Shown here in pieces: positions 55,641 through 64,000 of a stretch of 64,000 bases of DNA; the first letter of the stretch is position 1, and every line of letters starts with the position of its first letter. This DNA comes from Deroplatys truncata. Taxonomy: Eukaryota > Arthropoda > Insecta > Mantodea > Mantidae. Position numbers and translations under genes: made by a program. The notes under the pieces were generated by a model, which saw only the letters and a program-made list of their open reading frames with translations, did no database searches and had not been told where the DNA came from. Location: contig CM060979.1 in NCBI GenBank assembly GCA_030765065.1, positions 13,669,001 to 13,733,000 on the forward strand, given 5' to 3'.

Positions 55641-56750
55641 AATATATCTTTTGAACTGTGTATCACACTGGTTTAAAGCTAACAAATTATCTGTAAATCT
55701 AGACAAAACAAAAGTTGTTAAATTTATAACCCATAGATCACCACACACTCCAATAGAAATTGGGATTAATGACATGTTACTAGAACAAATAGACAACATT
55801 AAATTTCTGGGCCTCCAAGTAGGCAGATATTTAGATCTGAAAGTTCACATTACGTACATCTTACCCAAACTCAGTTCTGCCTGTTATGCTATCCGAGCAT
55901 TGGTAAATGTCAGTTCTATAGATACGCTTAAATTAGTATATTATGTGTATTTTAACTCTATCATTGAATATGGAATATTATTTTGGGGAAACTCGGTAGA
56001 AAGTAAACGAATATTCCTCATGCAAAAGAAGGTTATAAGAATCATTTCCAGCACTCATAGCAGACACTCTTGCAAACATCTTTTTAGAAGACTGAAGATA
56101 TTAACCCTACCTTGCATGTACATATTTTCAATCTTAAAATTATATGTATGCAATCGAGCCACATTTATTACAAACATGGAAATTCACGAGATAAACACTA
56201 GACAAAAGGGTAACATTCATCATCCCAGTGCAAAGCTTTCTTGTTTCCAGAAAGGTGTATATTATGAGACCATAAAAATATTTAATACTCTCCCTAATGA
56301 TCTTGAGGGAAAAGTTCCCAATTTCAATGTCTTTAAAACTGCTGTTAAAGAGTACCTATGTTCGAAAGCATATTATTCTGTACAAGATTATCTGAAAGAC
56401 AAATTATCCTGATAATACATATATAGCTCTCCAAGTAGTATTCGTAAATATTAATGACAATTGCCAATTTTCCAATTGCCTGCTCTAGAATTAATGAAGC
56501 TATTTAAATGTATGTATATTAAGAACTGACAGTAAATTACAAATCAGATAGCACAAAATGATCAGACGAACAAATGTACAAGCCTAGTGAAAGTTGATTC
56601 CTGTTCTTGTATATACTGTTAACCTTATAATGGTAGGGAGGTGTTAGATATTGTACAAAATTACACCTGATTTTTTTCATTTTGTATATAATATGTCTAT
56701 TTTATTTCAAATGTTCTATCTTTTGTGTAATATTTATGTTTATATGTAAT
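55641..56750 (+). mobile_element. 5'-truncated Jockey-type LINE, relatively young
   Basis: Carries the 253-codon frame described next and about 340 bases of 3' untranslated sequence (AACCTTATAATGGTAGGGAG). It begins within family B sequence and ends where a family A copy starts. No clear target duplication was found. Confidence 0.8.
55651..56412 (+). CDS. reverse transcriptase C-terminal part, open 253 codons
   Basis: The frame begins in the truncated reverse transcriptase, not at a true start. WFKANKLSVNLDKTKVVKF is the motif just after the catalytic YADD block. NIKFLGLQVGRYLDLKVHI is the FLG thumb motif. KLSSACYAIRALVNV, YFNSIIEYGILFWGNS and KRIFLMQKKVIRIISSTHSR follow the usual Jockey/BS order. 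The tail FNTLPNDLEGKVPNFNVFKT ends the protein. The catalytic aspartates and the endonuclease are missing, so the product could not act alone. The unbroken frame suggests recent insertion. Confidence 0.88.
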   Translation: MNCVSHWFKANKLSVNLDKTKVVKFITHRSPHTPIEIGINDMLLEQIDNIKFLGLQVGRYLDLKVHITYILPKLSSACYAIRALVNVSSIDTLKLVYYVYFNSIIEYGILFWGNSVESKRIFLMQKKVIRIISSTHSRHSCKHLFRRLKILTLPCMYIFSILKLYVCNRATFITNMEIHEINTRQKGNIHHPSAKLSCFQKGVYYETIKIFNTLPNDLEGKVPNFNVFKTAVKEYLCSKAYYSVQDYLKDKLS

Positions 56751-56754
56751 TTTT

Positions 56755-56881
56755 ACTTTCTCTACTACGTACAGTAAGTAGGGGAAGTATTGTATTCCAC
56801 CCAAAAATTCGATACCGAGATTTCATCGGAAATACATGTTTTGAGGCTAGCTGAATCCAAAAAAGCATTTTTGGAAACATG

Positions 56882-56919
<38 letters not shown>

Positions 56920-57647
56920 CAGCATAACTCAAACGAAGAGTCGGATAAACACCAAACTTGGTATTTAGGTTCAGTATCTTCCAGAGATGCGACACGAAGG
57001 TTTTCAAGAAACTCCCCTACCCCAGATTACCCTTTACATGGAACATTTTTCGAAAATTTTAATTTTCTCAAAAATGGCTAACGATTTTGATTAAAATATC
57101 ATATGTTTTAAGATATTTTCATGACAAATAAAATGTATATCTCGAATTTTCTGGGAATGTCTCCCAAAGTATTCATTGTGAACGACTTTTGCATAACTGG
57201 TAAACCATAAGAGATAAGACAAAATTTTACTGCACAAAAAATGTAGATCGCGTTAAAATACACAATTTATGTCATAAATTTTTGTTGTTGAGTGAACCAT
57301 TTTCGAGATATTGCTTGTTATCCCCTTAAATATTTCAATACTTATTTTCTCAAATGGGAATTCGTTATTCAGTTTGTCTTGGATATGCCAGGAGTATTAA
57401 TCTGTGACAAAGAGAATGGTGCTGCACATAGCAACCAGCTATTAAGAGTAATGTCTATGCTTAAAGGCTACTGTATTTCTATATTGCCCTTGTAAATATA
57501 CATTCCCCTTGCATCTATAGGAAAATTAGCAATAAGATAGAGTCTGCAAATGTTTATCTCGAATAACATGTAGTAGATGGTGAATAAGCGTTTGTAAAAA
57601 TAGTTTGTACAAGAGTAGAGAAAGTCATGTGAGTGAAACACATCAGA
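56755..57647 (-). repeat. family A (long form), full length, reversed
   Basis: ACTTTCTCTACTACGTACAG to GAAACACATCAGA. GT tract of about 17 units at 56884-56917. Long-form marker TTAAAGGCTACTGTATTTC present. Confidence 0.9.
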
Positions 57648-57649
57648 TT

Positions 57650-58815
57650 TTTTTATACTTCCTTGACATGTTCGATGTTCACAAGCCTTTTTGGCTGCTA
57701 GTGAACTCACAGAATGCAATCCAATCTAATCAACTTTTTGTGGCATAAGACATTTTCGAGATGTCCGTTATTGATGGTTCGTATTGTTCAATACTTGGTC
57801 ATACCTTAAATAGTTTGAGAAATGATGGTTAATGAATTTAGTACACCTACACTGACGGGATAGGGCTTTTAATCTCCGTTAAACGCCTAGCTGTTTGACA
57901 ATGTTATAATTTTAAACAAAGAAAAGATTTTTAACCGCAACAGACTGTATTAAGTTTGCTCAGTACGCAAGTGGGAGGGAAAATGTTGTATTTATAGCAA
58001 TTCACGTATCAATATTCTTGCACTTCACAACTTTGCAGGAATTCACAGAACCCGATGGAAGCTTTTTACCTTGTAATTTTCGCTCTTCCTGTCTACATCG
58101 CCTCTGGTGTGGCGTGACCTTCCTGTTAGTGCGTCTTATCGGAGAAGAACGTGGTAATCGGCAATCGAGATGCATACAAATGTCACTCTAATTTAGTTAA
58201 GATTAAGCCCAGTTTAATTCTTTCACCTAATATATAGGATGCATTTGTTAAAATTAAAACTCTTATTTAGTACGTGTTATTTCTTGTAGCTCTTTGATTG
58301 CAACGTCTGCCCAGAGCAAGAGCTATCGTGCATGACGACACCGTTACTGAATGTCAATGAACTAAAATGCACACAGACTTCAAAAGAAATATCTGTTTTG
58401 TTCCCTTATGACCCAGCAACACACATACACTAATTGATCAGAATTAGCTCCAAGAGTAAACAAACCGTACAAAATATATTCTTACCTTAAGATATGAACT
58501 TGAGGTTGAGTGAATGAAGGTCCTTGTGTCTTCAGTTATAGACACAAGAACTATATCCCATTACATAAAGGTAACTAATTCACTGAAGTTATGAAGTCCA
58601 GTGACCCGTGTTTGGTGCCGTAGCTCGAAGAGAATGCCAAGCCGCAGGAAGGAACCTCACGACACGGTATGTCACGTCCAGGTAGACTTGAGGAGGAGGG
58701 GGAAATATCCCTCGCTTTGCTAACTGCACTTTTCCGGCTAGTTAAATGCCGCTGCAATTGGCATAGGCTCACAAATTTCAACTACACTGTAACGAATAGC
58801 TAAGCAAGAGTGTAC
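57650..58815. other. mostly unique stretch with repeat E and a B scrap
   Basis: 57730-57800 resembles a reversed B middle part (TTTTTGTGGCATAAGACATT, TCCGTTATTGATGGTTCG). 57885-57965 is repeat E. Nothing else recognised; the minus frame 58575-58781 has no known domain. Confidence 0.5.
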
Positions 58816-58819
58816 ATAA

Positions 58820-59328
58820 TCAGTAGAAAAGGTATTGCATTCCACCCAAAATTTCGAATCGAGATTTCACTGGAAATACACGTTTTGAGGCCCTCGAATA
58901 AAAAAATATTTTTAGAACTTTAGAACAGTTCAGCAATTTCCAAGGATGTGACACGATTTTCAAGAAAATCCCTTCACCCCAAGTTACTCTTTACATGAAA
59001 AATGTTTCGTGGCTCAAAGGAATTATCATATATTTAAGATATTTACGTGACAAATAAAATGTATATCTTGAATTTTCTGGAAAGAAAATTTAAAGAAAAG
59101 CCTGTGAAGTCCTCTTCTTACTGAATGAGTTTTGTATAATTGATAAACCGTAAGCGATAGACAAAATCCTACCACACACAAAAGTATATCTTTTTAAAAC
59201 ACACAATTTATGTCAAATACAATTTTTTATGGCATTAGCCATTTCCGAGATATTCTTTATGATTGGTTTGAACTGCCAAATACTTACCTTTTTTTCAAGT
59301 GCAAAGTCGCTATTCGTTTTTTTATTAT
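58820..59328 (-). repeat. family B' unit 1 (B variant), reversed
   Basis: GTATTGCATTCCACCCAAA to ATTCTTTATGATTGGTTTGA and the unit end TTCAAGTGCAAAGTCGCT. This variant is about 530 bp and recurs head-to-tail at 60195 and 60729. Confidence 0.75.
59289..59316. repeat. 28-bp direct repeat, left copy
   Basis: Seven T's, then CAAGTGCAAAGTCGCTATTCG, identical to 60164-60191 on the other side of the family A copy. Confidence 0.9.
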
Positions 59329-59334
59329 TATTAT

Positions 59335-60163
59335 TTTCTCTACTACGTATAGTAAGTAGGGGAAGTGCTGTAATCCACCCAAAAATTCGGTACCGAGATT
59401 TCACCGGAAATACATGTTTTGAAGCCCCCCTGAATCCAAAAAAAGCATTTTTGGAAACATGTCCGTGTGTGTGTCTGTCTGTGAACAGCATAACGCAGAA
59501 ACGAACAGTCGGATAACCACCAAACTTGGTATTTAGGTTCAGTATCTTCCAGAGATGCGACACGAAGGTTTTCAAGAAAATCCCCCTACCCCAGGTTACC
59601 CTTACGTGGAACATTTTTCGAAAATTTCCATTTTCCAAAAACGGCTTTAACGATTTTGATTAAAATATCATATGTTTAAGATACTTTTATGACAAATGAA
59701 ATGTATATCTCGAATTTTCTGGGAACGTCTCCAAAAGTATTCTTCATTGTGAACGACTTTTGCATAACTGGTAAACCATAAGAGATAGACAAAATTTTAC
59801 TACACAAAAAATGTAGATCGCGTTAAAATACACAATTTATGTCATATACATTTTGTTGAGTGAACCATTTTCGAGATATTGCTAGTTATTCCCTTAAATT
59901 TTCCAATACTTATACTTTTTCTCAAATGGAAATTGTTATTCATTTTTTTGTCCTGGTAATGCAAAGAGAATGGAATGCTCCACATAGCAACCAGCTCTTA
60001 AAACATTTGACTATCGCTTAAAGCCTAGCAATTCCCCTTGCAACTACAAGAAAATTAGCAATAAGATTAACATCTCGATTAACATGAAGCATATGGAGGA
60101 TAAGCGTTTGTAAAAATAGTTTGTACAAGAGTAGAGAAAGTCATGTGAGTGTAACACATCAGA
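59335..60163 (-). repeat. family A (short form), full length, reversed
   Basis: TTTCTCTACTACGTATAGTA to TAACACATCAGA. Preceded by an ATT simple repeat (59322-59334) and bracketed by the 28-bp direct repeat. Confidence 0.9.
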
Positions 60164-60191
60164 TTTTTTTCAAGTGCAAAGTCGCTATTCG
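60164..60191. repeat. 28-bp direct repeat, right copy
   Basis: Identical to 59289-59316. It adjoins the TCTGATG-side end of the family A copy and leads into B' unit 2. Confidence 0.9.
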
Positions 60192-60194
60192 GAT

Positions 60195-60728
60195 TTTTTT
60201 TTACTTTCTCTGCTACGTATGTAAGTAGGGGAAGTGTTGCATTCCACCCAAAAGTTCGATACCGATTTTTCACCGAAAATAATTTTGAGTAGCCCTAAAT
60301 CCAAAAAGAACATTTTTAGAAAAAGGTCCGTGTGTGTGTGTGTTTCTGAACAGTATAACTCAAAAACGAAAAGTCGGGTAAGTATCAAGCTTGGTATTTA
60401 AGTTCAGTAACTTCCAAGGATGCGACCCGAAGATTTTCAAGAAGATCCCCCCCCGCCACAACTACCCTTTATATGGAACATTTTTCGAAAATTTTGAATT
60501 TTCTGCGATTAGCCTTTGAAGTCCTCTTCTTACTGAATGAGTTTTGTATAATTGGTAAACCGTAAGCGATAGACAAAATCCTAGCACACACAAAAGTAGA
60601 TCTTTTTAAAACACACAATTTATGTCAAATACAATTTTTTTGTGGCATTAGCCATTTCCGAGATATTCTTTATGATTGGTTTGAATTGTCAAATACTTAC
60701 CCTTTTTCAAGTGCTAAGTCACTATTCG
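60195..60728 (-). repeat. family B' unit 2, reversed
   Basis: ACTTTCTCTGCTACGTATGT to TTCAAGTGCTAAGTCACTAT and a T-run. It lacks the 5' half found in full B copies. Confidence 0.8.
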
Positions 60729-60859
60729 GTTTTTTTTTTACTTTCTCTACTACGTAAGTAGGGGAAGTGTTGCATTCCATTCAAAAATTCGATACCGATT
60801 TTTCACCGGAAATGATTTTGAGGCACCCTGAATCCAAAAAGAACATTTTTAGAAAAAGG

Positions 60860-60921
<62 letters not shown>
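60729..60921 (-). repeat. family B' unit 3, broken off in its GT tract
   Basis: ACTTTCTCTACTACGTAAGT to the AAAAAGGTCCGTGTGTG tract. It ends at the expanded microsatellite, where unrelated sequence starts. Confidence 0.8.
60863..60919. repeat. (GT)28 microsatellite
   Basis: The longest dinucleotide tract in the window, at the dinucleotide position of a B' unit. Confidence 0.92.
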
Positions 60922-61767
60922 ATTGTTTGTTTCGTTTCCTCGTGTTGTACCAAGCGACTCCTTTTTCGGTAGAAACCTTAAGTAGAAGAATATATTTATA
61001 AATATATTTTAAAGTCAGTAAATCACATTTTGTTAAAATAATTAAAATTTCAAATGAATAACCAATATAATTTACATAAAAATTAGTATAACTTAAAACA
61101 AATTGTATTTTACAAAATTAGTATTGTCTTGATCTGTTGTACTGTTAGACCCCAGTATTGGACCTAGTAAAATGCATCAAACAAATTTGAGATTATTTTC
61201 AGATAGAAGAAAAAGTCAGAATGTACAATTAATCGCGGTAGTTAACATACATGGTCTTATGTGAATAATAAAAATGACAGAAAATACAGTAAAAAGCTTA
61301 CCTCTTTATTGCACACCTGACAGAAGATTAGTTTCCTATCTGTCGCATAAGACTGGAAATCCGAAATCCATGTTCTTATTAATGCACTTTTGGTAGATTT
61401 GTTCTAAGGGGTTTTGCAGCACTAACAGAATACTTATCACAGCAACCAAAGACTTTAATATATGTAGTTATATTATGTACACGAACCGACACTTTGCTTT
61501 ATTTTGAAATAACTGTTTCTGAGAACCAGACGTGGGCCAATTGTTGTTATTGTATTCCATTGCCGATTTCGCAAGCGGCACCTTAAGATTTCACTATTTG
61601 TTGCTTTATTTATTGTTGCGTCAAGCCTTTTAAAACGACACTACGAAGCGTTTTATAAAATAGAAATCAAATAAGTATCCAGTCAATGAAAGGTTTGTTG
61701 TTGATTAAATAATTATTTATTGATTACAACAGTGTAGTGAATAAATTCATTGAAATTTTAAAAAAAA
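60922..61767. other. AT-rich stretch, nothing recognised
   Basis: About 850 bases without supported gene or repeat family. Confidence 0.5.
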
Positions 61768-62609
61768 TCTGATTTGTTACACTCACATGACTTTCTCTAC
61801 TCTTGTACAAACTATTTTGTACAAACGCTTATTCTCCATATGCTTCATGTTAATCGAGATGTTAATCTTATTGCTAATTTTCTTGTAGATGCAAGGGGAA
61901 TTGGTAGGCTTTAAGCGATAGTCAAATGTTTTAAGAGCTGGTTGCTATGTGGAGTATCCCATTCTCTTTGTATGTCCAGGACAAAAACAAAAATGAATAA
62001 CGAATTCCTATTTGAGAAAAAATATAAATATTGGAAAATTTAAGGGAATAACAAGCAATATCTCGAAAATGGTTTACTCAACAATAAAAATGTATATGAC
62101 ATAAATTGTGTATTTTAACGCGATCTACATTCTTTGTGTAGTAAAATCTTGTCTATTTCTTATGGTTTACCAGTTATGCAAAAGTTGTTCACAATGAAGA
62201 ATACTTTTGGAGACATTCCCAGAAAATTCAAGATAGACATTTTATTTGTAATGAAAGTATCTTAAAAATATGATATTTTAATCAAAATCGTTAGAGCCAT
62301 TTTTGAGAAAATTAAAATTTTCGAAAAATGTTCCATGTAAAGGATAATCTGGGGTGGGGGGATTTTCTAGAAAACCTTCGTGTCGCATCTCTGGAAGATA
62401 CTGAACCTAAATACCAAGTTTGGTGTTTATCCGAGTGTTCGTTTCTGGGTTATGCTGTTCACAGACAGACACACACACGGACATATTTCCAAAAATGCTT
62501 TTTTTGGATTCAGGGGGCCTCAAAACATATATTTCCGGTGAAATCTCGGTATCGAATTTTTGGGTGGAATACAATACTTCCCCTACTTACTATACGTAGT
62601 AGAGAAAGT
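61768..62609 (+). repeat. family A (short form), full length
   Basis: TCTGATTTGTTACACTCACA to GTAGTAGAGAAAGT, bounded by an A-run on each side. Carries the recurrent frame at 62328-62627. Confidence 0.9.
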
Positions 62610-62770
62610 AAAAAAAGGCATTTATAGGCACCAAAAGGCAGAAATAGGCATTTATGTTGAAATAGGTTCCTATAGGAACTATAAACGTTGGTTAATACCT
62701 TTTTAGGTAAAATTATATATGTAATTATCTATGTTAGTCTCAATAGGCTGTAAAGGAAAACAATAGGTAA
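62610..62770. repeat. short AGGCA-rich repeat segment, unclassified
   Basis: Contains AGGCATTTATAGGCACC, AGGCAGAAATAGGCATTTAT and ATAGGTTCCTATAGGAACTA, that is, repeated AGGCATTTAT units followed by a near-palindrome (GGTTCCTATAGGAAC). It may be the end of a DNA transposon, but no matching other end was found. Confidence 0.45.
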
Positions 62771-62774
62771 AAAC

Positions 62775-63318
62775 CTAAATTTCCGAAGTCTAATTATGAT
62801 ATATCAAAGATATTTACATGACAAATAAAATGTATACCTTGAATTTTCTGCGAATACCCTTTGAAATTCTTTTCATTCTGAAGGAATTTTGTACAATCTT
62901 GTCTAACTTGTAAACGTTAAGCGATAGACGAAAACGTACTACCAAGAAATGTAGATCTCTTTAAAACACACGATTTCTTTCAAGTAAGTTTCTTTTGTGA
63001 CATAAGCCATTTTTGAGATATCCGTTATTAATGGTTCGAGTTGTTCATTTCTTAGTCATTAAAGTAAAGTCCTTTCAACATTCAGTTGTTTCTCGCGATG
63101 TCATGGAAACATATGGAATTTTAAGGCCAGCATATAGCGTCCAGTTGTTAAACATTTGACTATCGCTGTTCTCTTTGTATCCATAACGAAATGTGTAGTG
63201 TAGCTGTTTCTGTAAAGGTTTATTTGGATAAAAATGTGGTAGATAGAAAAATCTTTATAAGAATAGTTTGTATACCCACTAATAAACGATAGAGGATAGA
63301 GAGAGCCATGTGTATATT
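62775..63318 (-). repeat. family B copy, reversed, 5' two-thirds
   Basis: ATATTTACATGACAAATAAA, TTCTCGCGATGTCATGGAAA, CCAGCATATAGCGTCCAGTT and the end ACTAATAAACGATAGAGG with GAGAGAGCCATGTG. The hairpin-side third is missing. Confidence 0.8.
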
Positions 63319-63319
63319 T

Positions 63320-64000
63320 GGGATATTTGTTTATTCTGAGAACTGCGTTCAGATTTTCGTCAAACAGGTTACTTTGCTATCCACGTTTTCTTAATTTCAA
63401 ACCGGATAAGAGTGCTCGCACGGACGTATAAATGGTACCGAACGTGCACAAGGTTTTAGCTGCATTTTACAGGAGAAAATAGCAAAGAGGAAAAGATTGG
63501 TAAAACCCAACAAAGTCCACCTTGTCTTTAAACTTGTCTTTCAGTGCTCTGTCCTGCTGTAGGTCAACAATTTCTAACTGAATCAACATTTACTGAGAAT
63601 GGGCTGGGAAATATATCAAGTTTTGTTTCTAGACCCTAGAAACGTATTTCAAATCGTTCTTGCAATGTAGTAGGAATGTCTGCATACTCAGACATGGTGA
63701 ACATCAACTTGAAGAAAACAGACAAGCTTTGGAAGGTGGGAAGCATTGTTATTTGCAAGCTGACGTTCCCACAATTGAAGTTTCATTTTGAAGGCCTTCG
63801 TTTTATCCCACATTTGAGTTATAACCTCGTTTCCTTTGCAAATGCTAATTCAAATCAGCAAAGAACGGAAGAGCACACATTCGCTTTGAATCCTTGAAAC
63901 CTCACTGCATTGACGTCATCTATCGCTGCCCGGAGGACGGGCCCTTTGCTCAAAAGTAGTGTACCTGCCGGTGCCTGATTTAGAGACTAGAATATTAACT
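63320..64000. other. stretch with a possible copia-like fragment
   Basis: The frame 63676-63897 contains LWKVGSIVICKLTF and GLRFIPHLSYNLVSFANA. This is faintly like the V.YVP.L..NL.S segment after the protease of Ty1/copia polyproteins, but too short to be sure. Otherwise nothing recognised up to the window end. Confidence 0.3.

Noticed and set aside
54044..62609. CRISPR-like array from regularly similar repeats
   Set aside because: Repeats are 0.8-0.9 kb transposable elements in both orientations with irregular spacing, in a eukaryotic genome.
63676..63897. Confident copia polyprotein call
   Set aside because: Only one weak motif in 73 codons; recorded as a low-confidence possibility only.

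Overview
This window looks like intergenic or intronic DNA from an animal with a large, repeat-rich genome. Most likely it is an insect, possibly a polyneopteran such as a cockroach, termite, cricket or stick insect; that placement is inference. The evidence is the AT-rich composition, densely nested transposons, Tc1/mariner-type transposase remains, several tRNA-derived SINEs and non-LTR retrotransposon fragments. I found no convincing host gene, rRNA, functional tRNA or CRISPR array. Almost every open reading frame is transposon debris or a chance frame inside a repeat.

The dominant component is one interspersed repeat family, called here family A (about 820-940 bp, with a short and a long form), and an older, more diverged relative, family B. 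A begins TCTGATGTGTTACACTC and carries ACTTTCTCTACT about 24 bp inside that end. The same motif, inverted, lies exactly at the other end, next to a short hairpin (CTACTACGTATAGTAAGTAG). A variable (CA)n/(GT)n tract sits near the hairpin end. Copies sit in A- or T-runs without clear target duplications and often lie inside each other. This layout resembles non-autonomous Helentron/HINE (DINE-1-like) elements, but the class is not proven.

Two families of solo LTRs, LTR-C (about 920-960 bp) and LTR-D (about 900-1010 bp), have TG...CA ends and 4-bp target duplications at seven of ten sites (five C or D copies with all four bases matching, plus D at 39398, and two further copies matching three of four). 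No LTR retrotransposon interior was found. LTR-D carries a TATA box and AATAAA.

Several DNA transposons could be delimited to the base: a Tc1 element with a nearly complete but broken transposase (8699-9864, TA duplication); a mariner-like element (47718-50188, TA) split by a 5'-truncated LINE with its own 10-bp duplication; a TA-flanked element with a transposase N-terminus (19974-20957); a TAA-flanked Harbinger-like element (25796-26728); and a TTAA-flanked piggyBac-like element (27329-28921) holding a family A copy. Other transposase fragments lie at 1-535, 5655-5945, 11909-12217, 13325-14324, 18265-18545 and 25430-25785.

LINE remains lie at 36950-37512, 48616-49830, 50310-50930, 54950-55511 and 55641-56750; the last keeps a 253-codon open frame. 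SINEs lie at 28932, 31040, 34980, 39340, 47166, 53322 and 53590. The nesting gives a relative age order: family B is oldest, then LTR-C/D and some DNA transposons, then many family A copies, some of which landed in other A copies.
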